A stretch of 64,000 nucleotides of DNA. Origin: Fidelibacterota bacterium. GTDB lineage: Bacteria; Fidelibacterota; Marinisomatia; Marinisomatales; SCKK01. A model generated the notes under the pieces. The model made no database searches and had not been told where the DNA came from. It saw nothing but the letters and a program-made list of their open reading frames with translations. How positions within the stretch are numbered: position 1 is the stretch's first letter; each line of letters starts with the position of its first letter. Of the stretch, positions 1-7,960 are shown one piece after another. The stretch spans positions 61,973 through 125,972 of the forward strand of contig SCKK01000002.1 in assembly GCA_004124475.1 (NCBI GenBank). Direction: 5' to 3'. Both the position numbers and the translations under genes were made by a program.

Positions 1-1
1 T

Positions 2-487
2 ACGATGGGGAAAAATCCCTATGGCTATGCGGGACTGGGAGACGTTGCAGTATTTTTGTTCTTCGGATGGTTGGGTGTGCTGGGGACGTATTTTCTTCAC
101 AACCATTCAATTTCAATAGAACTTCTACTGCCGGCGTCAGCTATCGGGTTATTCACTACCGCTGTTCTAAATATCAATAATATGCGGGACCATAGAGCCG
201 ATGAACAATCCGGTAAACAAACCCTGGTTGTGCGCATAGGTTTAGACCGGGCGAAACGGTATCAACTTTCACTGAATACAGGGGGCGTTTTGTTGGCGAT
301 TGCTTTTATTTTTCCCAGCATCAGAATCTCCAATTACCTTTTTATGATTATAGCACCAGTATTGATAAATACATCCTTAAATATCCTGTACAGTGATAAT
401 TACAAATCCTTTGACACTTACCTGAAAAAACAAGCTATGGTCACTTTCCTGTTTTCAATTCTTTTTACAATCAGTATTAATCTGTAA
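2..487 (+). CDS. menA: 1,4-dihydroxy-2-naphthoate polyprenyltransferase MenA, C-terminal part
   Basis: This is the C-terminal part of an integral-membrane UbiA-family prenyltransferase that attaches the polyprenyl tail to 1,4-dihydroxy-2-naphthoate in menaquinone synthesis. The reading frame is open to the left window edge, so the real start lies outside. The visible part starts with the MenA-typical NPYGYAGLGD, and has NNMRDHRADEQSGKQTL around residues 58-74, which is the second Asp-rich prenyl-diphosphate/Mg site, followed by several hydrophobic helices. The next gene, 60 bases downstream, is a MenC-MenE fusion, which supports the pathway assignment and suggests an operon. Only about half of the usual 300 residues is present. 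Confidence 0.9.
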   Translation, partial: TMGKNPYGYAGLGDVAVFLFFGWLGVLGTYFLHNHSISIELLLPASAIGLFTTAVLNINNMRDHRADEQSGKQTLVVRIGLDRAKRYQLSLNTGGVLLAIAFIFPSIRISNYLFMIIAPVLINTSLNILYSDNYKSFDTYLKKQAMVTFLFSILFTISINL

Positions 488-558
488 TGGTACTTATGAT
501 TGGTAACCTCACTGTCTCTCATTTTTTTAAAAGGAAAATTTGAGGAAACGTGTTAAAC

Positions 559-2535
559 ATGGGATTTTCCGCTTCCTGGAAAAAGTATACACTGGATTTT
601 AAGCGCACTGCCGGTACATCCCGGGGCATAATGCATGAACGTCATGTGTGGTTTATTTTTCTTCAGAGCAGGACAAAAATCGGTATGGGTGAATGCGCCC
701 CCTTGCCGGGGTTGAGCTGGGATAATTTCAACCAAATAGAAAAAACATTGAGTCAGGTTTGTTCTGCCCCCGAATCATATCTGGGTGATCCTTCATTAAT
801 AAAAAATTTTCCCGCCATTCGATTCGCATTGGAAATGGCTTACATGGATCTTTTAAATGGGGGAATTCGTAGTCTTTACCCTTCACCGTTCACAAACAGC
901 CGGAAATCTATCAATATCAATGGATTGATTTGGATGGGCGACCCTGAGTCCATGTCTGCCCAAATAGATCAGAAGTTAGAGGAAGGCTGGCAATGCATTA
1001 AAATAAAAATCGGAGCCTTGGATTTTGAAGCAGAACTGGAGCTGCTACGTTCCATCCGTAAGCGCTTTGGAGTTGATAGAATAGAACTGCGGGTGGATGC
1101 TAACGGTGGTTTTTCGAAGACAGATGTGCAAATGAAGCTGAACCATTTGGCGGTATTTGACTTGCATTCTATAGAACAACCCATAAAACCCGACCAGTGG
1201 GAATTGTTGGCCGAATTAAGTGCCACATCTTCAGTACCAATTGCCCTGGATGAAGAGTTGATTGGCCTGAGAGAAGAATCTGACCGAATTGAAATGTTAA
1301 ACATTGTTAAACCTCAATTCATTGTTCTGAAGCCCAGCCTGTTAGGTGGCTTTAGAGAATGTGAGAAATGGATTGAACTGGCCAATCAACGAAATATCGG
1401 TTGGTGGGTCACATCTGCTTTGGAATCCAACATTGGCTTGAATGCCATTGCGCAATGGGTAGCCACATTGGATACGATTGGATACCAGGGGCTGGGAACG
1501 GGTCAACTTTTTACGAACAATGTTCCCTCGCGGCTGAAAGTAAAAAGAGGTGAACTATATTTGGATTCAACATCTACCTGGAATGAAGTAAATCAATTCA
1601 TTGGTGAATGGCTATCCCCCGCTGAAACCATGGAGTTGGAGACATCTGGTTCCACGGGTAAGTCAAAAATAATCTCCGTTCGTAAGGAATGGATGGAAAG
1701 ATCGGCCCGGCTTACAGGAAAAACCTTTAAACTGAAACGGGGAGATACCGCATTATTGTGTCTACCCATGCGTTATGTGGCCGGGAAAATGATGGTTGTG
1801 CGCTCTATGGTGCTTGGATTGGATCTGCTGGTATCTGAATCATCCACTGATCCTTTAAAGGGAGTGGACCTTCCGATCGATTTTACTGCTATGGTACCCC
1901 TACAGTTGCAGAAAAGTTTGGAAATGGGACGACTGGGAAGCGTGAAAATGGTGATCGTGGGTAGCGGGCAGGTGAGTAATAAATTGGAAAAAGAGGTGCA
2001 GGATATTTCAACACAGGTTGTTGAGACCTACGGTATGACAGAAACTCTGACCCATGTGGCTATTAGACGGCTTAATGGCCCTCATAGGACTGAGCATTTT
2101 TTGGCCTTGGATGGTATAGCATTTGAGACAGATGATCGAGACTGTTTGGTAATCAAAGCACCGTCGCTAAATCCCGATCCGTTTGTAACTAATGATATTG
2201 TGAAATTAATCGATGAGAATTCCTTCCAATGGTTAGGGCGCATAGATAATGTGATTAATTCAGGTGGCGTAAAGATTTTTCCCGAATTAGTGGAAGCAAA
2301 ACTTGCCTCTGCCATTACCGATAGACGCTATTTTATCACTGGCTTACCGGATGAAAAATTGGGACAGAAGGTAGTATTAGTAGTAGAAGGAGAGGCGTTC
2401 AGGATTCCAGATGATGCCTGGCCAAAATTTGAACAATATGAAAAACCCCGGGAAATCTTATTTAAGACGTGCTTTAGCTTAACTAAAACAGGAAAAATTA
2501 ATCGAAATGAATCAATTCAGAAAATTGAATTTTAA
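559..2535 (+). CDS. menCE: MenC-MenE fusion: o-succinylbenzoate synthase / o-succinylbenzoate-CoA ligase
   Basis: One polypeptide of about 658 residues carries two successive menaquinone enzymes. Residues 1-350 are an enolase-superfamily o-succinylbenzoate synthase: KIKIG (catalytic Lys of the KxK motif), LRVDANGG (metal Asp), SIEQPI (metal Glu), ALDEEL, and the late VLKPSLLGG and WVTSALESNIGL. Residues 355-655 are a short acyl-CoA-synthetase type ligase: SGSTGKSK (P-loop), VETYGMTET, GRIDNVINSGGVKIFP and the C-terminal KTGKINRNE with the catalytic Lys. There is no stop or frameshift between the halves. An upstream GTG at 550 is possible, but GAGGA at 542-546 is 12 bases from the ATG at 559 and only 3 from the GTG, so I prefer 559. 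The gene follows menA. Confidence 0.92.
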   Translation: MGFSASWKKYTLDFKRTAGTSRGIMHERHVWFIFLQSRTKIGMGECAPLPGLSWDNFNQIEKTLSQVCSAPESYLGDPSLIKNFPAIRFALEMAYMDLLNGGIRSLYPSPFTNSRKSININGLIWMGDPESMSAQIDQKLEEGWQCIKIKIGALDFEAELELLRSIRKRFGVDRIELRVDANGGFSKTDVQMKLNHLAVFDLHSIEQPIKPDQWELLAELSATSSVPIALDEELIGLREESDRIEMLNIVKPQFIVLKPSLLGGFRECEKWIELANQRNIGWWVTSALESNIGLNAIAQWVATLDTIGYQGLGTGQLFTNNVPSRLKVKRGELYLDSTSTWNEVNQFIGEWLSPAETMELETSGSTGKSKIISVRKEWMERSARLTGKTFKLKRGDTALLCLPMRYVAGKMMVVRSMVLGLDLLVSESSTDPLKGVDLPIDFTAMVPLQLQKSLEMGRLGSVKMVIVGSGQVSNKLEKEVQDISTQVVETYGMTETLTHVAIRRLNGPHRTEHFLALDGIAFETDDRDCLVIKAPSLNPDPFVTNDIVKLIDENSFQWLGRIDNVINSGGVKIFPELVEAKLASAITDRRYFITGLPDEKLGQKVVLVVEGEAFRIPDDAWPKFEQYEKPREILFKTCFSLTKTGKINRNESIQKIEF

Positions 2536-2866
2536 TTGAGTATTATTTTCCCCTAAGAACAAAAGTTGAAGTTTAGAAATGTGTTGTTTAGCCTAATTTC
2601 AATACAATAGGTTCTATAAAGAAAATTATGATTCCCAATTAAGTAATAGGGAGGTGGAGGATGGTATTTACTGGAAAAGAAGATCACTCAATTACCCTTG
2701 ATGAAGCCTAAAACTCACGCGTAATTTCCGGAATAATTCGGACTTCCCGCTTGGAGACCTGAGTTAATTGGTTTGGTGAAAGAATAAATGGAATACCATA
2801 AAACATTTACAAAATTCCCTCCATATGGTATATTCCCTTCACAGAATACGAATTTTTGCCTGTTGT
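2536..2866. other. intergenic stretch without a recognisable gene
   Basis: AT-rich spacer of 331 bases between menCE and the first copy of the duplicated cassette. I see no open frame with coding character and no clear hairpin terminator. GGGAGGTGGAGG at 2649-2660 resembles a ribosome-binding site, but the frame after it stops quickly. Confidence 0.5.
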
Positions 2867-3065
2867 TCAGATGTTTGATTGTATGTAGAGCAAAACAGAT
2901 GAATATATTTTCAGTTTATCCTGCCCGAACTGACGTCCAGTCAGCCTGCCTGCACTGACGCAGTCAGACAGGGCGGGAAGGGTGATATGAATCAAAATTT
3001 CCCACATCTTGAAACTGTTATAAAAAATTGGATAATAACAAAACGTTAACGAATTTATTAAAATA

Positions 3066-3263
3066 ATGAATGTTAATAGAAGCATAGTAAAATTCGTTGA
3101 CAATAAACAAAATAATTATGAACAACCAGTAACTTTATCTCCAAGTAAAAGTATATCTTTTGTATGGGAGCTTACAAAAGAAATATATTCATTGTCAGGA
3201 GGATTTGATGTTAAATCAAGATTACAAAGAAATGTTGTCAATATTATTAGAGGAAAAAGTTGA
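3066..3263 (+). CDS. small conserved protein preceding a nucleotidyltransferase (possible TA partner)
   Basis: A 65-residue ORF with the core FVWELTKEIYSLSG and a basic end RLQRNVVNIIRGKS. Small proteins of the type 'WELT..(L/I)..L....D..SRLQR.V..(I/L)R.KS' are often found in front of DUF6036-type nucleotidyltransferase genes; this is recalled family knowledge, and the function is unknown. Its 3' end overlaps the downstream gene by 56 bases, which fits translational coupling. A diverged copy lies at 4805-5002. Calling it an antitoxin is an inference from the arrangement only. The preserved reading frame in both copies supports it being a gene. Confidence 0.6.
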   Translation: MNVNRSIVKFVDNKQNNYEQPVTLSPSKSISFVWELTKEIYSLSGGFDVKSRLQRNVVNIIRGKS

Positions 3264-3651
3264 GTTTTTGCTTGTAGGTGCATACGCATTGGCTGCTCAT
3301 GGTTTTCCTCGTGCAACAGGGGATATAGATATTTTTATTCGGCCAAGTTTCATAAATTCTCAAAAAGTTCATAAATCGCTCTTAAAATTTGGTACGCCAA
3401 TGGGGAATATAAATACTAATGATTTTGAAAAATCCGGAGTTATTTTTCAAATTGGAATAGCACCAAGAAGGATTGACATTATTAATGATATTGATGGCGT
3501 TTCTTTTGATTCCGCATTTGAAGATAAGATTATTGTCGAAATCGATGGCCTAAAAATCCCAATAATTTCAAAAGAAAAAATGATCAAAAATAAAGAATCA
3601 ACAGGAAGGGATCAGGATACTTTAGATGCAAAAATGTTAAAAAATTCTTAA
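3208..3651 (+). CDS. DUF6036-type nucleotidyltransferase-fold protein, copy A
   Basis: A 147-residue MNT-like nucleotidyltransferase-fold protein. Near the N terminus it reads FLLVGAYALAAHGFPRATGDIDIFI, matching the G-[AS]..., D-x-D pattern of the minimal nucleotidyltransferase fold, with the two metal-binding Asp in GDIDIF. The middle part has RRIDIIN. The start at 3208 is chosen because a perfect AGGAGG at 3197-3202 stands five bases before it; a longer frame from 3160 has no such site. The protein ends just before an attC-like site. Many such proteins act in toxin-antitoxin pairs or with HEPN partners, but the substrate is not known here. Confidence 0.75.
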   Translation: MLNQDYKEMLSILLEEKVEFLLVGAYALAAHGFPRATGDIDIFIRPSFINSQKVHKSLLKFGTPMGNINTNDFEKSGVIFQIGIAPRRIDIINDIDGVSFDSAFEDKIIVEIDGLKIPIISKEKMIKNKESTGRDQDTLDAKMLKNS

Positions 3652-3680
3652 GAAACCTTAACCAATTGTATGTAAAGAAA

Positions 3681-3742
3681 TTATAACAAAGGCATGAAAC
3701 GTATGCGCAAAAAGCGCACACCGCTTATGCCTAACGTTAGGC
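3681..3742 (+). other. attC-like recombination site, copy A
   Basis: 62-bp imperfect palindrome with integron attC features: TTATAAC at 3681-3687 as R'' box, AAGGCATGAAACG pairing with CGCTTATGCC (one extra unpaired base), a central TGCGC-AAAAA-GCGCA hairpin, and GTTAGGC at 3736-3742 as a perfect GTTRRRY R' box. No integrase gene is in the window, so this would be a cluster-without-integrase or a remnant. Confidence is moderate because only the right border of the cassette is marked. Confidence 0.6.
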
Positions 3743-3816
3743 TGAAATAAAAGACCTTTTGAATTACTAATACTTGTTCCGTATTTTTCCAATAAATAAT
3801 AGAATAAACTTAGTTA

Positions 3817-4266
3817 ATGAAACTTAAAATATATGCAGATACTTCAGTTCTAGGTGGTTGTTTTGACGATGAATTTATGGAACCGTCTAAACAATTAATT
3901 GATGATTTCAAAATAGGTGAAAAGATTCTTGTTATATCAGATTTAACTCTTAGAGAAATTGAAAATGCTCCTCAAAAAGTAAAGGATGTATTAGAATCAA
4001 TTCCAATAGAATTCATAAACTATGCCATACTTGATGATGAAGCGAAACATTTGGCACAAAGATATATTAAAGAAAGAGCTATTAGTTTAAGATCTTTGGT
4101 TGACGCCCAACATATCGCAATAGCAACCATAAATCGGGTGGATGTTTTGGTTAGTTGGAACTTCAAAGACATTGTAAATCTGAGAAGGATTCAACTTTTC
4201 AACGCAACAAACTTAAAATATGGTCACCCGTTAATTGAAATAAGATCACCAATCGAGGTTATATAA
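3817..4266 (+). CDS. PIN-domain protein, VapC-like toxin
   Basis: A 149-residue PIN-domain protein, expected to be a Mg-dependent endoribonuclease. Acidic residues at the family positions are visible: YADTSVLGG at residues 6-14 (first Asp), LREIENAP around 50 (Glu), LVDAQHIAIA around 92 (Asp) and the late WNFKDIVN around 110. The following 55-residue ORF starts two bases after the stop, the usual tight arrangement of this PIN family with a small lysine-rich protein, probably its antitoxin (PIN first, antitoxin second). The pair lies 75 bases behind an attC-like site, and TA modules are common as stabilising cassettes in integron arrays. Confidence 0.8.
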   Translation: MKLKIYADTSVLGGCFDDEFMEPSKQLIDDFKIGEKILVISDLTLREIENAPQKVKDVLESIPIEFINYAILDDEAKHLAQRYIKERAISLRSLVDAQHIAIATINRVDVLVSWNFKDIVNLRRIQLFNATNLKYGHPLIEIRSPIEVI

Positions 4267-4267
4267 A

Positions 4268-4435
4268 ATGAATAAAAAAAAGATAAAAAAAGAATTTAAT
4301 ACTGTAAAAATGATGAGAAATATAAGAAATGAATTGTCTGAGATATATCGTAATAATCCCGAAATTGAAGAAAAAGAATTAAGGAAAATCAGACAAAAAT
4401 ACGACATAATGTCAAAACTAAAGATTTCAGCCTAG
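4268..4435 (+). CDS. small charged protein, probable antitoxin of the PIN protein
   Basis: A 55-residue ORF of high Lys/Glu/Arg content. It starts MNKKKIKKEFNTVKMMRNIR, continues with IYRNNPEIEEKELRKIRQKY and ends LKISA. The ATG follows the PIN stop by one base, so translation is probably coupled. Small proteins of this style (DTVKxxRxIRxE...) regularly follow the VapC-like PIN family of the preceding gene; calling it an antitoxin is inference from that context. It is below the length cut of ordinary ORF calling. Confidence 0.65.
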   Translation: MNKKKIKKEFNTVKMMRNIRNELSEIYRNNPEIEEKELRKIRQKYDIMSKLKISA

Positions 4436-4804
4436 CCCCCGCTAAACTTGACGTGAAAAACGTGCAGCTTGGTTTTCAGTCTTATGGTCTTTAAAATGTT
4501 GGGTGGTTGTATAATAGTCTTTTTGCATCATTTTTCACGCACCTCAGCTTTTCCTGCTTGCTTCAAAGCAAGTAAAAAATTTAAGCTTTTTGACAATTGA
4601 CGCTACACCGACTGAAAAAACAAAATTTGGTCAGATGTTTGATTGTATGTAGAGCAAAACAGATGAATATATTTTCAGTTTATCCTGCCTGCACTGACGC
4701 AGTCAGACAGGGCGGGAAGGGTGATATGAATCAAAATTTCCCACATCTTGAAACTGTTATAAAAAATTGGATAATAACAAAACGTTAACGAATTTATTAA
4801 AATA

Positions 4805-5002
4805 ATGAATGTTAATAGAAGCATAGTAAAATTCGTTGACAATAAACAAAATAATTATGAACAACCAGTAACTTTATCTCCAAGTAAAAGTATATCTTTT
4901 GTATGGGAGCTTACAGAAGAACTATATTCATTGTCAGGAGAATTTGATGTTAAATCAAGATTACAAAGAAATGTTGTCAATATTATTAGACGAAAAAGTT
5001 GA
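4805..5002 (+). CDS. small conserved protein, copy B
   Basis: Second copy of the 65-residue protein of 3066-3263. The two differ at a few residues in the middle and at the end (TEELYSLSGEF, IIRRKS). The frame is intact and overlaps the following gene by 56 bases as in copy A. Function is not known; see copy A. Confidence 0.5.
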   Translation: MNVNRSIVKFVDNKQNNYEQPVTLSPSKSISFVWELTEELYSLSGEFDVKSRLQRNVVNIIRRKS

Positions 5003-5390
5003 GTTTTTGCTTGCAGGTGCATACGCATTGGCTGCACATGGTTTTCCTCGTACAACAGGGTATATAGATATTTTTATTTGGCCAAGTTCCATAAATTCTC
5101 AAAAAGTTTATAAATTGCTCTTAAAATTTGGTGCGCCAATGGGGAATATAAATACTAATGATTTTGAAAAATCCAGAGTCATTTTTCAAATTGGAATAGC
5201 ACCAAGAAGGATTGACATTATTAATGAAATTGATTGTGTTTCTTTTGATTCCGCATTTGAAGATAAGATTATTGTCGAAATTGATGGTCTAAAAGTCCCA
5301 ATAATTTCAAAAGAAAAAATGATCAAAAATAAAGAATCAACAGGAAGGAATAGGGATATTTTAGATACAAAAATGTTAAAAAATTCTTAA
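4947..5390 (+). CDS. DUF6036-type nucleotidyltransferase-fold protein, copy B, active site damaged
   Basis: A 147-residue paralogue of the protein at 3208-3651. It reads TGYIDIFI where copy A has TGDIDIFI, so the first metal-binding Asp of the D-x-D pair is Tyr. Other changes also look like decay or relaxed selection (R to W two residues after the motif, G to R, G to C). The start is matched to copy A; the Shine-Dalgarno here is CAGGAGAA instead of a perfect AGGAGG. The protein is probably catalytically dead, although it may still bind a partner. Confidence 0.65.
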   Translation: MLNQDYKEMLSILLDEKVEFLLAGAYALAAHGFPRTTGYIDIFIWPSSINSQKVYKLLLKFGAPMGNINTNDFEKSRVIFQIGIAPRRIDIINEIDCVSFDSAFEDKIIVEIDGLKVPIISKEKMIKNKESTGRNRDILDTKMLKNS

Positions 5391-5419
5391 GAAACCTTAA
5401 CCAATTGTATGTAAAGAAA

Positions 5420-5481
5420 TTATAACAAAGGCATGAAGTGGATGAGCAAAAAGAATGCACCGCTTATGCCTAACGTTAGGT
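5420..5481 (+). other. attC-like recombination site, copy B
   Basis: 62-bp palindrome homologous to 3681-3742: TTATAAC at 5420-5426, AAGGCATGAAGTG facing CGCTTATGCC, and GTTAGGT at 5475-5481 (GTTRRRY). The centre has changed (GAGCAAAAAGAATG), so the inner hairpin is weaker than in copy A while both outer arms are kept. This pattern fits attC sites, which need the arms and not the central sequence. Confidence 0.58.
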
Positions 5482-5491
5482 TGTAAAAACT

Positions 5492-6736
5492 ATGTGTGCA
5501 AAGTGGATAAAAAAAATTCAACCAAATCAAATCACAAAAAAACTTGAAAAGATAAAAACAGTAAAAGATGGAAAAGTTTCTTTTTCTGAATTTGAATATC
5601 ATGAATACCAAGCGGTTCTTGAGTCAATGGTGGAATTCCATACTAATATTCCAATTCATTTAAAAAGAAATATATTACGGGAAGGTGTTAAACAAGCTGC
5701 GATTAGAGGAACTATTAATCCCGATACTTTGATCGCCTCAATATCAAAAAAAGAAAATGAATACTTATGTCGAACTCCAAAACCATATATTATGGCAACA
5801 TATATAACTATCCAGAATAATGTAAATCTCCCAAGTGTTAAGCTTCATAATACTCACATTAATTTTACAAGGTATTTACCAAATCAGTTTGTTATCAAAC
5901 GGACGGAGAGCGAAAAGAAAGCTGAATCTATTATTAATTCAAAAACTCCTAAAAATTCAATAGCTGTTCGTATAAGAGTTAAGGCAAAGGAAGAGCATGA
6001 TGCTGCTCATATAGCATTAGATAGTATAGATTTCTACCGATCTTTGATCAATTTCGTCACCACATCTTCATTTAGGATGACATTTGGTGGTCCCAGTAAA
6101 CCTGTTAATGAAGTCTTATTAGGACCAGTTCATACACTTCATAATTTGAGCGGCAATCTTGCAACACAATTATTTTGGTATCAATCTGATTTCACATTAA
6201 CGAAAACTGTTAATATTGCCAATAAAAAAGAAGCCTTATTAAAAAACATAAAATATATTCGTGGAAAAATGAAGCGGTTACAATATTCATCAGAATTGAG
6301 AAATATATTTCTTAGATATGTTAGGGCATTGGATTATCCAGATTACAATACTGCATTTATTCATTTGTGGGGTGTATTGGAAATTCTAACTTATACTAAA
6401 TATTCAGGATATGACGTCACTATAAAACGAGCCGCATCTATGTTTAAGGAGTTCGATTATCACAAACAAGTGTTAAACCATCTTAGAATATACCGTAACA
6501 GCTTAATTCACAGTGGAAAAGCTTACAATGATATTGAACCATATATTTATCAGCTAAAAAGATATATTGACCAACTCCTTTGGTTTTTCATTCATAATAG
6601 CTTTGGTTTTATATCAATCGAGAAAGCAGCTGAGTTTATGGATATTCCACAGGATATTAACGAATTGAATAAAAACCATTCTCTTATTCATGCAGCAATG
6701 AAATTTCGAAATATTAGTACAATTAAAATAAAATGA
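5492..6736 (+). CDS. HEPN-type domain protein (possible antiviral or TA RNase)
   Basis: A 414-residue protein without signal peptide or membrane segments. The C-terminal 130 residues are helical and contain WGVLEILTYTK followed by YRNSLIHSGKA at about residue 338, an R-x4-H motif of the HEPN ribonuclease fold as seen in ApeA-like and other HEPN proteins. The N-terminal 250 residues have no motif I recognise. The gene starts 11 bases after an attC-like site and is AT-rich like its neighbours, so it is probably a mobile cassette. A role in phage defence is plausible from HEPN context but not shown. Confidence 0.6.
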   Translation: MCAKWIKKIQPNQITKKLEKIKTVKDGKVSFSEFEYHEYQAVLESMVEFHTNIPIHLKRNILREGVKQAAIRGTINPDTLIASISKKENEYLCRTPKPYIMATYITIQNNVNLPSVKLHNTHINFTRYLPNQFVIKRTESEKKAESIINSKTPKNSIAVRIRVKAKEEHDAAHIALDSIDFYRSLINFVTTSSFRMTFGGPSKPVNEVLLGPVHTLHNLSGNLATQLFWYQSDFTLTKTVNIANKKEALLKNIKYIRGKMKRLQYSSELRNIFLRYVRALDYPDYNTAFIHLWGVLEILTYTKYSGYDVTIKRAASMFKEFDYHKQVLNHLRIYRNSLIHSGKAYNDIEPYIYQLKRYIDQLLWFFIHNSFGFISIEKAAEFMDIPQDINELNKNHSLIHAAMKFRNISTIKIK

Positions 6737-6875
6737 ATTTACAGCCTAATCACCCACTCCACCGGACACGAAAAGCTTAACCGTGATTTTCAGAGTTTAG
6801 GAAGTATGTATAACATAGATTTGCTTAGGACCGAGTTTTTACGCATTTGATCTTCATTGTTGAGTAGCTTTGTTT

Positions 6876-7295
6876 ATGGAACCCCTAATTCTAAAACGCG
6901 GCAAAGAATTCCACAAAAAAGTTCAGGAAGATTGGCGAAACACAGCCAAGAACGGAGATATTTTCCCTGAACATACAATACCTTTATCCCATCTAAAAAA
7001 TTTAGGTAAGTCAGGAAGGATAGATATTTTTGTGGATGATATAGGTGATTTTGTAAGTATAGTAGAAATAAAATCCACTGATTGGGATAAAATCAAGGAG
7101 AAAAATCTACAAAAACTCCTTTCATCTCACCGACGACAAGTTTGGAAATATATTAATAAATATCTAGATATCGACCACATAGATGTGTGCCCAGGTATTA
7201 TTTATCCTAGTGAACCTAAAACCCCGGGATTAAAGTTAAAAATAGAGAAATATCTCAATGATTATGGTTTGCAGGTTGTTTGGTATTATGATTAG
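6876..7295 (+). CDS. PD-(D/E)XK nuclease-like protein
   Basis: A 139-residue protein with the pattern SGRIDIFVDD at about residue 46 and SIVEIKSTDWD at about residue 62: Asp, then Glu-x-Lys about 20 residues later on the second strand, the signature of the PD-(D/E)XK nuclease fold. The C-terminal half is a helix and the strand VCPGIIYPS. The ATG at 6876 is preferred to a TTG two codons upstream. It follows the HEPN gene on the same strand with a 139-base gap. It could be a small restriction-type or repair nuclease; the specific role is unknown. Confidence 0.6.
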   Translation: MEPLILKRGKEFHKKVQEDWRNTAKNGDIFPEHTIPLSHLKNLGKSGRIDIFVDDIGDFVSIVEIKSTDWDKIKEKNLQKLLSSHRRQVWKYINKYLDIDHIDVCPGIIYPSEPKTPGLKLKIEKYLNDYGLQVVWYYD

Positions 7296-7534
7296 AAAAA
7301 GTGGCAAAGTTGTTTAACCGACTTAAAATTTCATCTTTATAGAATTCTTCTTTCCATCTCTTCAATAGAAATACCCCATATAAATTCTAATGCACTAATA
7401 TTAATTTTCTACCCTCTATACTCCATTCTAGTTTCTGTCCGCTCTTTAAATTTTTTGCTTTCATTATCAGAATAGGAATGGTCACAACATTACTTTTTCC
7501 TACTCTCCTCAGCTTATCTGCTATATTAATATAA

Positions 7535-7891
7535 ATGGTGGAGGCGGGGAGAATCGAACTCCCGTCCGAAACGGTGGACCGAACTGCTTCTACATGTTTA
7601 TTCTATCGGTTGTTTCTCGCCGGCATTCCCCCAACAGACAAAGGTACCGCCAGCCAGCCCGTTTGTTCTTATTCCGATTTTACAGGCGTCAATCGGAACC
7701 AGCCTGTCTTTACGTCGCCCTTGTCAGACGCCACAGGCAGGGCTTCTGAAAGAACGGCCTACGTCAATTAAGCGTATGCAAATTGGCCATAATCGGCACT
7801 TGTGTGTTTTCCCAGTTGATTAAAGAGGTTACCGGGAATCCTCTACATGCAGCCGAACAACCCTTCCGACCCGTCGAAGCCAATCGCCCCC
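7535..7891 (-). ncRNA. ssrA: transfer-messenger RNA (tmRNA)
   Basis: On the minus strand the RNA starts GGGGGCGATTGGCTTCGACG at 7891 and ends in a T-arm (GGGAGTTCGATTCTCCC) followed by CGCCTCCACCA at 7535. GGGGGCG pairs with CGCCTCC in the acceptor stem, and the CCA is encoded. An open frame ends at 7768 and its last codons read A-D-Y-G-Q-F-A-Y-A-stop, placing the tag C terminus as -FAYA, close to the common -ALAA/-YAA degrons. Further stems rich in pseudoknot-like GC follow between 7560 and 7760. tmRNA with SmpB rescues stalled ribosomes. The length of about 357 nt is normal. Confidence 0.93.
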
Positions 7892-7960
7892 AAATTTGTC
7901 AAAAAACTTATATCGGAATTTACTTATTTTTTAGCTTAAAAATAGAGACTAAATACAGAC

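Larger units (their letters stand above)
2867..3742 (+). repeat. direct repeat, copy A (nucleotidyltransferase cassette)
   Basis: Segment of 876 bases that returns as copy B at 4631-5481 with about 95 percent identity by eye. It holds a 5' leader with a nested palindrome, a 65-residue ORF, a nucleotidyltransferase gene and a terminal attC-like palindrome. Copy A is 25 bases longer than copy B because of one extra palindromic insertion at about 2921-2945. No attC-like motif marks the left border, so a classical cassette boundary is proven only on the right side. Confidence 0.85.
4631..5481 (+). repeat. direct repeat, copy B (nucleotidyltransferase cassette)
   Basis: Second copy (851 bases) of the segment at 2867-3742, in the same orientation, lacking the 25-base extra palindrome. 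The PIN/antitoxin unit and about 200 bases without a recognisable gene (4436-4630) separate the two copies. That spacer has no clear attC site; GCCTAGC at 4430-4436 is only a weak R''-like match. Confidence 0.85.
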
